DNA of 64,000 nucleotides from Stercorarius parasiticus (Eukaryota; Chordata; Aves; Charadriiformes; Stercorariidae). The stretch covers positions 1 through 64,000 of the forward strand of contig VWZL01002583.1 of NCBI GenBank assembly GCA_013396915.1, read 5' to 3'. The number at the start of each line of letters is the position of its first letter. The first letter of the stretch is position 1. Positions 36,481-48,415 of the stretch are shown here, piece by piece. The translations under genes and the position numbers were made by a program. A model generated the notes under the pieces. It ran no database searches, had not been told where the DNA came from, and was given only the letters and a program-made list of their open reading frames with translations.

Positions 36481-39400
36481 TGGCTTCTGCAAGAATTTTG
36501 CTGGGTTTGGATGGCTTGAACATAACACAGCAACAGCAACACACTCTAAATATGCAATAGGGGTTTTTAGAGGTCTAAGAAACCAGTAGTTAAACCATAA
36601 TAAATAAAAAATAATTATAAATAATATAATAAAGGAAATTTACAGGCATTTAGCCCTGTGTACTCAAGTTTTGTCTCAACTATTTTTGGGAAAACAGACT
36701 TAATAACACTTTCTAAAATTATCCTTTCATTATGAGGATAAATTTACTAACATTTGGGGCACACACTGTGCTCCAATATGAAGTAGGAAAGAAAACCACA
36801 GAAGTGTGAGAATCTTCACAGATAAGAAGCCAACTTCTCTAAATAGATTTTCTTTCAGGGTTTAATTTTAATTACCATAAATCCAAGCTTCAGGTTTTCC
36901 ATCAAAATTCACAACTTTGACATATCATTTGCACACGTGGTTTTAAACACGAAGCGGACATCACTTCCATAGCTAAGTCAAACCGTGCGACAGTCCAAAG
37001 TGGTCTCTCTTCCATGAGAACAAATGGGAGACAGTCAACCAAAATTCAGAAAATTCCATCTCTGATTCTTCATTAGATAAATATACTTGAAAATAATCTG
37101 TTTCTAAAGTACTGTCGTCCCAACTTGGTGACAGTACCCCTGCCATCTGCTACTTTCATTTTGAAGGACCTGTGAGTGCCCTCAGTAGGAAATCACCTTT
37201 CTTTGTCTGCCAAAAATGTTTTATCTCCTCTGTATTTCCCTTTATGTCTCCTTTTTCTTGTATGACTAATTTATGATCTATCTCCTTCTTGGGCAGCACC
37301 AGCCTCATTAAAACTGACTCCTGTTGCCTTGGCTGAGTATGGCTTCAATCGGAAAGCAACATCTGAGTGCACTGGTTGACCTGAAACTTAGTCTTTAACT
37401 CCAGCCCAATCAGCTGTTAGATTTCTATCAAAAAGCAGGCTCACTGTAAGAAGGGAAAGCTTTATCTACAGTACTTAATTAGATATGTTTTAATAAAGAC
37501 ATGACCTACTGTTTCTCTTCCCACCTGCAAGCGCTATAATTAAAGTTTCTCTGAAAGAACAGTAAGCTATTTTTGTTCTCACGCCATTTTTAAAAACTGA
37601 ATACAATTCTGCAGGAACTTGAGAAGCAAAAAGTGAAAATATGTCAACTCTAATACTATGAAAATTTTGTATTTTTATTGTGAACACACAGTTAAGCATT
37701 TAAACCAATAAACAACCAACCAAGCAAGCAAAGGCAGCAACTATTCTAGAAATTCTGGGTGGCACCTTGGTCTTTTTGATCTAGTCAGTAGGAACATTTG
37801 TTGTGTAAAAGCACTGAAAATCAACACACTTTTGTTTATTTCCCCACGTATGAGTACTCAAGGTCCTTAGCATCAAAACTATCTGGACTTTCAAAAGTTC
37901 CAAATACCTAATGTTTCTTACTTATGTCAATACATGTGTCAAAAATCCAATTACACACATGATTCAGTGATGGTTTTAGGAATGAATCTGTGTATATTGA
38001 TTTGTTTGGTTTGATGTAGAACTGACAAAACAACTAACATGGAAAAACAACCCGCTAAGTGAATATGAATTTCACTGAAATGGAGGAAAACCCCACTTTT
38101 TCATTTTGGAGTGTTTCTATTCCTGAAAATAAATAATTAACTTTAAAAAAAAAGATGTAAAATGTTGCAAAAATCAAGATGTTCCAATTTTGAAAATTAT
38201 AAAAGAAATATAACTTCTCAAAATTTATTTAGTTTACCAAATTGAACACAGGTTTGATAAATCCCTAAAATGCTATGTTAGGAGAATAATCTATTCACAA
38301 ATACACACAAAGCAAAGTGAATGAGCAACCTTACCCCAAAACTGAGAATCTCTGCTTTTATTTATTGTTGATATGCAGGGGACAAAAATTATGGATATGA
38401 GAGTTTCCAACCAGAGGAAAAGCAGCTTATTCCCCAACGAATAGGAATATAAAGATAAAAAAATGCAATCGCAAGCATAAGTTAGTGAAATTCAACTGTG
38501 TGTGTATATATATAGTGATTACACTTTGTGTTTCTTGCCTTTTCCAGATACTAGCTGACAGAGGAAAAACAAAAACTAATGTCTCTATTATAGATGGCTA
38601 ATAACCTGAAGCTCTCATTCCAAACGGCCCTTAGTTTTACTCTTAGAGTGTTTTTCAAGGAGACTAAAAGTCAATGAGTTTCAAAGAAAAAGGGTTTGAA
38701 CTTCTTCATATCCAGTTACTGACACACTGCGTGAATAACAATGATGAGATGAAGCCAACTAAAACCGACAAGATGTGTAACGAAAAGCCGCAGGCAGGTT
38801 GGTACACTACCAGATACTCTCAGCACATTCCAGGAAACACATACATAAGTCAGTGAGTGAAGTTATTTCAAATGAAGTGATGGAAAAGAGTGTGCCTTAG
38901 CAGACTGCCTTTAAAGGGCTCAGCACAAAACCAGCATTCATAGCAGCAGTCGATGTGCCACTTCAAGTAAAACAGTTCCTGGTAACTGAAATCCTTAATG
39001 GATAGTAAGCTTCAACTCTCACATGCAGAAGAATTGTTAAGTCTTTAATCACGTTTCTGAGCATAAAACCTAATCTCATCAAGATGTACCAACAGATAAC
39101 ACAGAATATTCACTATGGTTAAATAATTCAGACTGAACTGAAGTCTTCTCATAAAGGACTGACCTGTAAAGATCAGCAACAAAGGGAATATCATGGGTTA
39201 GAAACTGAACCCAAGTCAAAATCAGCGGCTTTAATGGAAAAAGTAATTATGAAACTTCAACATATAGACTAGAAATTGTCTTTGAGACAAAGGAAATTGT
39301 ATTTTTACTTTACCCTGCCCTGGTAAGGCTTCAGCTCAGAATTAACTCTGTAATGGGAAGCCACACTGCTAGAAAGATATCAGTCAGAGTGAGTCAAGAG

Positions 39401-41394
39401 AAGAAAGTGAACATTGATCTAGAATCCTTACTCTGTGACAGTAAATAAAAGGAATGGCCATTTTTTATTTTAGACAAGACACTACTGAGGAATGTAAAAG
39501 AACATTACAAAGAGCTTAAACCATTCTCAGTGAGCATTCTCAGGAGGTTAAAAGGAAATATTATGTAATTGCCACAAAGACAACACACTTTGGGAGAATT
39601 TCTGAAGTAAGCACTGGGACACATTGCCTAGTCAGCATCACTAATTTTCTAAAATCCAGTTAGATGTGGAGGAGGATAGAGAGATGTCCAGAGATGGGCT
39701 GGAGGACCTTGTGGTACCCTTTCATACCCTTTTATGCATCAGAAAGCAATTTTTTTTCTGATTTTTAACATGCTATTTAAACAGTAACTTTTTTTACTAT
39801 ATCTCATTTTCAGCAGTCTTAGACAGAAAGTGAAATTTGGGAATTTCAGGAGTGCAAATTTTCTCCTCTCTCTCTCATTCTCTGTTCCTCTACTCTGTTA
39901 AACAAGGTCCCTGATTTTGATGCAACCATAATACTAATTCTGAAATGTATACATTTCTTTTAACAATGTATAATCTCCAAAAAAAGAGGGCTTTTAAGTA
40001 CTGTCTTCACTTCTTCAGTGTCTGAAAACAGTGTAAGAAATTCAGGCTTTATTACTACCTGCTTTATTTCATCTTTGGATTTACTTAGTACAATGCAACA
40101 ATCCGCATTTATGACAAATGGGCAGAAGCATTAAATGCAGCTCTTGCATACAACATCCAATGAGATCTATATGAGATGTGACTGCCTGTGTCCTTCCCTG
40201 CTAACCTTGCCATTCTCCATTTCTCAGGAAAAAGATGCACTTGCATTATTGCACTAGTGCTATTGATTTATATTCAGTAAAATCCCTGCTAAGTATTTGA
40301 TTGCATTACGACGAGAAGAAAGAAATAGAGTTTCTTCTACAAGTAATGAATACACTAATACCTGCATAGTAATTAAGAGCAGTAATATTACCTTTTAAAA
40401 GCCATCCCTATGACTGAACTGTCTTTGAGAAAGTTCAGGTCCTGTGTAACAGCTGGATGCCCACCTGCTTCCATCTCAGAATAATGCGTTACACGGGGTA
40501 AAATGTAACATAACGCAAAACCAGCACCATTCCAAATGGGCTCCCACTCTGAGCACAACATAGCATTGGCCTGTGTACAGCAAAACACACAACAGGAAAG
40601 TCCCCAGTTAATTCCTCCAGGGACAGGTGAAACTACTATGTTTAACAAAGATAGCAGTTCAGACTCTGAATTATTCAATCAGTTTTAGAATAGGGAGGGA
40701 AATGTTTATGTCAGTTCATATTTGCATTTTGGGTTATTCTAGGGAAGTCCAGACCTCCAGATATATCCAGCAGACAACAGAGAATCAGACTGGCTGTAAA
40801 AAAATCAAAATCAAATCTGAATCCAAATTCAACCTTCAGCAAAACTAACAAAAGTTGCGATACAAAGCCAGTGTAGCCCTTTTTCTTGATAAAAAGTATG
40901 GTGTAATCAATATTAAAGGCCAAAGCAGACAGTGTTACCTACCAAGCAGCTGGGAGTTCCTTTTTTTTACTGAGTTGCCTCCTGCGCTAGAAGTGACCCC
41001 TTGCAAAGGAAAAACTGTGATCTATCCAAATAACTGCAGTTAGAATTCTAAGTAAATGAAAATGTCAAATGTCTTACTTGCAATTATCTATCTTTTCATT
41101 TATCATCTTTTTTGAACGTTAGATTGTCAGGTACAGGCCCCTGAAGAATTTCAATTGCTGTTTAGAGTAGTGACTTGTGGAAACTCAGATCTCAGTGAGT
41201 CTAGCCTCCTAGCTATGATTTGTTGTGAGAGGCCATCCTTCATCACCAAGGTTTCCTGTAGTGTGATGCGTTAAGATGCACTAGTGGAAATACTACAAAG
41301 CAGTCATTATTTAGAGCAACCTTGAGAATTCACACACTTGTGTACCATGGGTGGTAAAGGTTGTCTCTTTACCTGTTTGTAAACACCAAATGAT
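36481..41394. other. Unique sequence, no gene seen
   Basis: No recognisable exon, RNA gene or transposon. It contains a short CCAACCAAGCAAGCAAAG repeat near 37718-37733 and a (GT)/(TA) patch near 38500-38513. Frames at 40388-40678 (minus) and 40627-40848 (plus) lack any motif I know. Confidence 0.5.
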
Positions 41395-42479
41395 TGTGGT
41401 GGGTTGACACTGGCTGAACGCCAGGTGCCCACCAAAGGCGCTCTATCACTCCCCTTCCTCAGCTAGACAGGGGAGAGGAAACATAACAAACGGTTCTTGG
41501 GTCGAGATAAGGACAGGGAGAGATCATTCACCAATTACCACTACGGGCAAAACAGACTCAACTTGGGGAATTAATTTAATTTATTGCCAATCAAATCAGA
41601 GTGGAATAATGACAAATAAAAACCTCAGATCTTAAAAATACCTTTCCCCCACCCCTCCCTTCTTCCCAGACTCAGCTTCACTGTCGATTTTCTCTACCTC
41701 CTCCCTGCCCCCAGGGTATTGTGGAATGGGGAATGGGCATTGTAGTCAGTTCATCACACATTGTTTCTGCCACCTCTTCCTCCTTACACTCTTCCCCTGC
41801 TCCAGCATGAGGTCCCTCCCAGGGGAGACAGTCCTCCACAAACTTCTGCATCCTGAACCTTTCCCATAGGCTGCAGTTCTTCATTAATTGCTCCAGTGTG
41901 GGCCCTTCCACAGGGTGCAGTCCTCCAGGAACAGACTGCTCCAGGGTGGGTCCTCCACAGGGTCACAAATCCTACCAGCAAACCTGCTCCAGTGAGGGGC
42001 CCTCTCTCTCTATGGCTCCACAGGTCCTGCCAGGAGCCTGCTCCAGTGCAGGCTCTCCACAAGGTCACGCCTCCGTCAGGCGTCCACCTGCTCCAGTGTG
42101 GGGTCTTCCATGGGCTGCAGGTGGATATCTGCTCCACCTTTAAATCCATGGGCTGCAGGGGGACAACCTGCTTCACCATGGTTTTCACCATGGGCTGCAA
42201 GGGAATCTCTCCAGAGTTGCTGTATTTCTCCCATATGCTCACTCCTCTCTTCTCACTGCTGCTGGTCTTGCACAGGTTTTTTTTTCTCCCTTCTTAAATA
42301 TGTTATCACAGAGTGCTACAACTGTTGCTGATGGACTTGGCCTTGGCCAGGGGCGGTTCCATCTTGAAGCTGTCTGGCATTGGCTCTATTGGACATAGTG
42401 CAAGCTTCTAGCAGCTTCTCACAAAAACCACCCCTGTAGCCCCTCCTCTATCAAAACCTTGCCACGCAAACCCCATACA
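41395..42479 (-). mobile_element. Endogenous retrovirus solo LTR, about 1.1 kb
   Basis: The element reads on the minus strand from TGTATGGGGTTTG (at 42479) to CAACCCACCACA (at 41395), giving the TG...CA ends of a retroviral LTR. Its TGTATTGGGTTTGCGTGGCA-type start and ACCCACCACA end fit a common avian ERV LTR family that I recall as ERVL-like. A TATA-like TATTTAAG lies at about 42293-42300 and an AATAAA lies within 41578-41588, both on the minus strand. Six or more imperfect GCTCCAGTGTGGG units spaced about 50 bases occupy 41799-42103. There is no internal gag/pol sequence beside it. No matching 5-bp target duplication is visible at its ends. Confidence 0.88.
41799..42140. repeat. Imperfect ~50-bp tandem repeats inside the LTR
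   Basis: GCTCCAGTGTGGG-like cores begin at 41799, 41890, 41938, 41986, 42040 and 42090, with a last weak one at 42131. Spacing is 48-54 bases apart from the first gap of 91. Intervening bases are variants of a GTCCTTCCACAGGGTGCAG block. Long open frames of up to 152 codons here on both strands result from this periodic, GC-rich sequence and are not genes. Confidence 0.88.
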
Positions 42480-42512
42480 CAAGCCTGGAATTTCTCATTT
42501 TATTCATTAGCA

Positions 42513-42715
42513 TATTCATTAACAGTCTGCTGTTCTGCAGCAGTGGGGTTTTTTTCCCCCTTTCTTAAATATGTTATCACAGAGGCGCTACTGCCATCAC
42601 AGGTTGGCTCAGCCTTGGACAGCAGCTCTGTCAGATATAGCAGAAGTTTCTAGCAGCTTCTTACAGAAGTCACCCCTGTAGCCCTCTGCTACTAAAACCT
42701 TGCCACTCAAACTCA
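42513..42715 (-). mobile_element. Partial second copy of the same LTR (5' part)
   Basis: The T-run, CTTAAATATGTTATCACAGAG, TTCTAGCAGCTTCTTACAGA and CACCCCTGTAGCCC, ending in CTTGCCACTCAAACTCAT, repeat the first 200 bases of the LTR just described, in the same orientation. About 25 bases of its middle (the CATCTTGAAGCTGTCTGG region) are absent. On the minus strand this fragment comes first, then about 33-55 bases of spacer, then the complete LTR. The start at 42513 is approximate; the clear match begins at about 42537. Confidence 0.8.
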
Positions 42716-44837
42716 TCTTTAATCTCTATCAGATTAGCCATTGAGACCATGAAGGAGGTAACATTTATTTTCCCAAGCACACATTCTATCATTTAGCACG
42801 TTCACTGAAAGAGAGTAGCAAATAGTTTAACTTGCAAGACCTTCAGGCAAAACCACAAACTTTCTCTGTACTATTATTAGTTCTGAAAATAGGCCTTAGG
42901 CCTAGTACTGTATCCTTAGTAACATTGTTCGGTGTTGAGCAACCTTAAAACCTTCCTACAGAGCAAACAGTTGCAGCTAAAGGGCACAAAAGACACTGTA
43001 TTGGTCTGATTCTGTTATGATTATTTGTATTTTCTAAGCAGATACATGTACTATTTAAAGTAATGGATTACTTTCATTTATGGAATATATTTGATTGGAA
43101 ACTATGGACTTCAGTCACAGAATCCATCAAAATGTGTAACCATAGAATATTTTCGTTGTACTTGGAAACCACTCTTTCCTTAACAGTCACATTACCATAA
43201 AGAAATATTAGAACAAGAGTGACAAATGTAGCATGTCAGATCATGTCTTTCAGTATCCATGCCAACACACTGTCATTCATAACTGGAAGTCAAGCACTGC
43301 AAAGAGCTTTAGCTCTTCAGCTGCCATGAAAACGTGCACGTGTCAGTTATGTTCATGTTGACAGGCTGTTTCTTATGAAGGTATCCTCAACAGGAGTAAA
43401 AGCTGCTTTTTTCATTCACCTTAGCTAAATGAAGATTCAGGAATCCTATTTTTAGTACAAAATAACAAGGTGGTATTGATTCTTTGTGTTATCGTAATTC
43501 ACTGTTTTGTCTTTGAAAATAAATACACTTGAAAATAGACAAGTTTCATAAAAGAAGTAAAGCACATTTTACTACCTCTTACATGTGCTGGTTTTTTACC
43601 ATAGCTTTTCTATGGCTTTGCATTTTTTATCTGTGTCTTTCATATTTAACTTTGAATAGTATTATTTACTGATTTTTGATGGCTAATAACATATATATAT
43701 CATGATGCTGTTACTAGCAACATCTTAATACATTTTGAAACATCAGTTGCATAACTTCCTGCTGTCATGCTTCTAAGAAAACGTTCTAAGAATAGCAGCA
43801 AAACCTTGAACATTTCTTTTCCATCTCTGAGCTAGTCTCCACAGAGCACGTAATGCCTCTAAAAGAGACAGTGAAAACTACTATCATTTCTTAACAATTT
43901 TCACTTTTGATAAAGGGAAGAAAGAGGAGATACTACATTAGACAGAAGTGTGCAAATCCTACTGCTAAGGATGGCGTGCACTCTGATGAAAGGGAGATCA
44001 GAAACTATTCCAAAGACCCAAAAAGATAAGAGATAGCTAAAAGGGTATCACCATCAATATTACAAAACTTTCTTAGATTAGAAATTATTATAGAGAAAAA
44101 GAACTGTAATGTAACCAAAACCGGGATTCACAGAATTTTACTCTCACATTCCACATCATTTAAAAAAAAAAAAAAGAGCATCAAACCTTTATTGAACATA
44201 TATATTTTTTTCAAAGGAAAGGGAGAATTAGGAAATATAGCAATGTAATTTTTATTTCAATATATGATTTAGTAAATATAAAGGGGTTAAAGATAACAGC
44301 TCATAACTAGAGCGTTCTCAATAGTTCAACAAAAGATCCCTGGCATCTATGTTGCATATTTTTTACATCTTGGATAGAAAGGACTTTTTTCTGCAAATTA
44401 CCTTTTTCAAATGCTCATGAAGATCAGAAATCAACATCTTCTGGTGATATACTCAACAAGAATGCTGTACTCTTGCTTGAAATTCATGGCTTAAAACCTG
44501 TTATTTCTCTAAAATTTCTCCTCCTCCAAGAAGTGGAACCATATCAGTTTCTCCACAAACCTTTCTAACATCTAAATTCTCCGTCAGGATATATCCTATT
44601 TGGGCTTCTTAATGTGCTTTGGCAATTGAGAATATCAAGTTCATGGGGCTATATTTTCATAAATATATTACATCTGTAGATGTAGAACTAGTTTTCTGTT
44701 GAACTCTGTGACAATACATACAAACCGTAAATACATCATCTCTCACATGCTTGTGCAATAATCGTTAGCCGCAGAAGTTATCACTGTCAGTGATTGTCCG
44801 TGCTAACGTATAAAAACTGAGATCCTTAAGCCTTAAG
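42716..44837. other. Unique sequence, no gene seen
   Basis: Nothing recognised besides a short TA run at about 43690-43700 and an A-run at 44161-44175. Confidence 0.5.
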
Positions 44838-44935
44838 TGATAAATGGAAAAACAGAGGAAGTAGAAGGCTAAGTGATTTGACCAAGGCCAGAGGTGATGA
44901 AGCAGTTAGGTGAGTTTGATTTAGGGCAGTCGAAA
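44838..44935 (-). mobile_element. MIR-like SINE fragment
   Basis: The plus strand shows ATAAATGGAAAAACAGAGGA, AGGCTAAGTGATTTGACCAA, GGCCAGAGGTGATGAAGC and TTAGGTGAGTTTGATTTAGG. This is the antisense order of the MIR core (GGAAACTGAGGCACAGAG, AGTGACTTGCCCAAGGTCAC, GGGATTTGAACCCAG-like end). It is a decayed fragment with no coding content. Confidence 0.6.
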
Positions 44936-47811
44936 ATGGAGGCTTTGACTTTTCAAATTTCTGCAACTTGCCGACTAGCCTTAACTTGCTATTCACTAAA
45001 GCTCTGGTGGAAGTTCAGTATTTTCATTTCTCTTTTTCCTAATCTTTCATTTGTTGGCTGAACTGGAGATAATAAGATGAGGAAAAATTACTATACTACA
45101 ATACGCTATACTGTATTATAGTACTGTAAATCATCTGAAATGAAGTAATTAGACCAAGCAACGCCCTATCCTGAATTTTCTCAACATCACTCTCTCACAT
45201 ACCAATCTTCTTCATATTATTCTTTGTTTACATTTAAAACAAACGTAAACAAAGACCTAAAGTCAAGATGTACTTGTGCTATTGTCTCCACATCCAGTTT
45301 TGCAGATTCAGTAAAGCTAAAAAGATCAGTATGCCTTTTGTTTCTATATGATTTATGCAATTAAACCCCAACACTTTAGAGCTGTTTTGAGCTCTAGCTA
45401 TTTTTGTTCTCTTCCAGAGCAGAATATTCCCAAATTGCTTTCCCAGGGAGAGTGAGAAGTAGATTACTGAAGCCACTTAAGGACATCATCAGCTTCTTCA
45501 CAAACAGGGTAATTCAACAGAATGACAAGCATGTACTCCATTGCATCTCTAGTGTGTCCTTTGAGAAAGAAGCAGAGATTACATTTTCTGTCAAAGATGC
45601 TTCATTGGAAGAGATAAGTGAGGGAGGTGTTAGGCCATTTGGAGGGTTCAGAAAGCAATATAGCGCATTCGGTCAAAGAAGGAAAACTTGACCCTCCAAT
45701 GACCCTAATGTTTACTCCAGTCAATGCAATAATGTTTGCCACAATTCACCTGCTAAACCATCAGGCAGAGCAACAAAAAGAACAGATTTTCTTAATGTCA
45801 CTCAGGAGATTGGTCTATCTTGTAATTCCTTTTGACACTAAAACCAACAGATTAAGCAGTAGGAAATGACACAGCAGCCAAATTTCAAACACCTGCTGCC
45901 CATTTCGGCTGGGTTGCTGAACCCCTCTAGAATCACACATCTGCAACATATGTAATGCCCAAAGAATCACTCCCAGAGTTTCTATTTTACCTGATATGCT
46001 AAAATGGGTTTTTTTTCCCATAAAAGAAAAAAAAATCTTTAGCAAAATAAAGAATACTGGATACACACTTAGGCAGGACTTTTTGGGTCAATGTGCAAAT
46101 AGATCTCAGATCCTTCTCTCTAAAAACTGATCTCCAAGGAAAATCTCCCCTAGTTACTAGCAGTATGAGGCTTATGAGATGCTCTTAAGGAGTGCCAACT
46201 TGGCTTGATAAATTTCTGACATATATACCACTTAATTCAAAAGAAAACAGTAAGAAAACACTCGTACTATTGCTATGTTTTGCACAGTAGTTAACCTATG
46301 GCTAAAATATAACTTAACTCTCTGTAAAGCTGTATTTATAAGTTTGTTAGAAAAATAATTTTTACATAACAAATTAGAAAAGCTCCAGAGGGAACTATAA
46401 TAATTAAATATAATGAAGGGAGACCAATAATCAATTCCAAGTTATAATAAGTCTGCATNAATATAACAGAATCATATAAGATAAATACCTTTAACAAAAA
46501 CAGGTAGCCTATTTCTAGATCTTCTTTACACTATCTGCTAAATTTAAAATGCAGATTGCATCTCTAAGTCATATTCTATAATGCGTTCACATTCAGCATG
46601 CCTCTTGGCAGGTTGGCCAGACTTCTCCTTGTACAGCATTTCCTACATTTCAGCTTGAAGTTTCATGACCTACATTTTACAGCTTTTCCAATTTTGCATG
46701 CTTTTTCTTTATCCCTAACCCTATTTTTCAGTCTTCTCTAGTGTCTTAGAGCTCTAATCTGAACATCAGAAGAAACAGTACTGATTAGAGGAGACTGTAA
46801 AGAACAGTGGAGATGATGTTTAGTGAAAGAAATACCAGGTTCACAATTTTTTACTGTTGGATGCTTTCCACTTTCCAGTTCCTCCACACAGCCCAAGGTT
46901 TTCTGTTGACCTTTGCTCACTAGATGCTTCCTTCTGTCACTCCTAACATCATAAAGATGATTGTTACTAAGTTGTCAAAGAAGTTGGTAATAAAAATGGT
47001 AGTGACAGCACAGAAGGCAGTAAGATTTTCACTGCTTCAACCTTGTATTCCATGTCCTCTGCTAAAAGCATAAGGAAAATATGAGATAAAGTCATAGTTT
47101 GTGTGCAACTACATAGAGGAAATGAAAATTTAAAGGCAACATAGAAAAATGCAAATTTGTATGCATTTTTCACAGAAAAGACAGGATTTGAGACTGAAAT
47201 ATGGGATATTTCTTATAATTTTGGTTAAAAGCCATAGGAAATAATCTAAGGGAGAGGAAAGAAATGCCTATTTTAGTATTTTTAGTCTGTCAATCTGCCT
47301 GTTGGGAAAATTAACACTATCACAGACTACACAAAGGGAAGGCATAATAAAATTTTAGCATGGTGACTCTAAACTGCCTGATTCTACATATATGCTCCTC
47401 TTTACCTTCTTGAGATGTTATTTTCTTTTTTGAGATGAATACAATGATGTTTGGATTCCATAACTCCATAACAAAAACATTTCTATACGTTTTTGTAAAT
47501 TAAATCACAACAGAGGAGTGTAAACACTACCTCCTGGTGATCCTTCACAAGAAAAGACTATTACGTGAGAGACCATTTATCCCTGTATGGGGTAGGTAGT
47601 GGAAACAATCCAACACTTTATTATAAATGTGTCTGTCTGCAAATATTTGCTTTCCCAGGCTGACAAGCTAAAATACAGATGTTCTAAGACAATTGGTGCC
47701 TAGTATCCATCTTAATTTTAGAAATTAAGCTGTACAGGCTTCCAGTCACTGTTGATGTTTTTTCAGTGCTACATATGCAATCTACTTTTTCACCACTGTG
47801 TGTATAAGTGA
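44936..47811. other. Unique sequence, no gene seen
   Basis: Includes an ambiguous base at 46459. Frames of 83-95 codons near 45404-46066 on both strands were inspected and show no domain. No other feature is supported. Confidence 0.5.
46459..46459. other. Ambiguous base (N)
   Basis: A single unresolved base in otherwise ordinary AT-rich DNA shows a draft consensus. No gap is implied. Confidence 0.95.
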
Positions 47812-48415
47812 CAAGCAACAGTCTGAACTTGGGGAATTTCTACTCGATTTAATTTACTGCTAATTAACACCAACTTTTGATCATCAAGTCAGTTATGTGG
47901 GAAAAAAAACCCAATCAATACTTGAGTAAACACTCTTCCTCCCCCTTCCCCAGGTTCACGTTAACTCAAGCACATCTCCTCCCCACTTCCTAGTCTAAGC
48001 TTGCCTTGTTTTCACTGCAGGTTACTAAATCCATCCCAATTCCACAGGGAGGTGATGGGCGGCACAGGATGTCAGGGTCATGTGCACAATGGTTTTTCTC
48101 AAATGCTCTTTGATTCTCCCTGGTTTCCTCTCCCACACTTCACTTCTTGCCCTTTTTCTCAGATGCTCTTTGCTTCTTCAGTTTTTCCTGCAGCTCTGTT
48201 TCTTAGCATTCCTGATGCAGCATGAGTCAACCGTGGGCCACAGTCCTTCAGGGCTGTTCTGCCCAGTGTGGTGCCTCCTTCCAAAAGTGTGTCTCCAGAT
48301 GGGTATTTCCATCCCCTCAACTGCCTGTTTCTGTCTTAAATATGTTTTTGCAGTGGTGCCAGCACAACAGATAACATTGTGGTTATTTTAGTGCAACCAG
48401 TAAACTTGACCCAAA
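47812..48415 (-). mobile_element. Older endogenous-retrovirus LTR fragment
   Basis: The plus strand begins near GTCTGAACTTGGGGAATTTC followed by TTTAATTTACTGCTAATTAA, which parallels GACTCAACTTGGGGAATTAA with TTTAATTTATTGCC in the LTR at 41395. It continues with CCCCTTCCCCAGGTTCACG, GCAGGTTACTAAATCCATCC and GGCGGCACAGGATGTCAGGG, then GGGCCACAGTCCTTCAGGGC, and ends past CTTAAATATGTTTTTGCAG, the antisense of a TATTTAAG-type promoter motif. I know this order from avian ERV LTRs. Both ends are decayed: the 3' end is truncated and the 5' boundary near 48415 is approximate. Frames at 48001-48391 are by-products of this repeat. Confidence 0.7.

Noticed and set aside
41784..42297. Overlapping long frames on both strands (up to 152 codons)
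   Set aside because: They read through the periodic, GC-rich repeats inside the LTR; no domain is encoded.
48001..48391. 74- and 103-codon frames with Leu/Phe-rich peptides
   Set aside because: They lie within an antisense LTR fragment.
41395..48415. A provirus bounded by the two LTRs
   Set aside because: The LTRs belong to different families, and the sequence between them shows no gag, pol or env homology.
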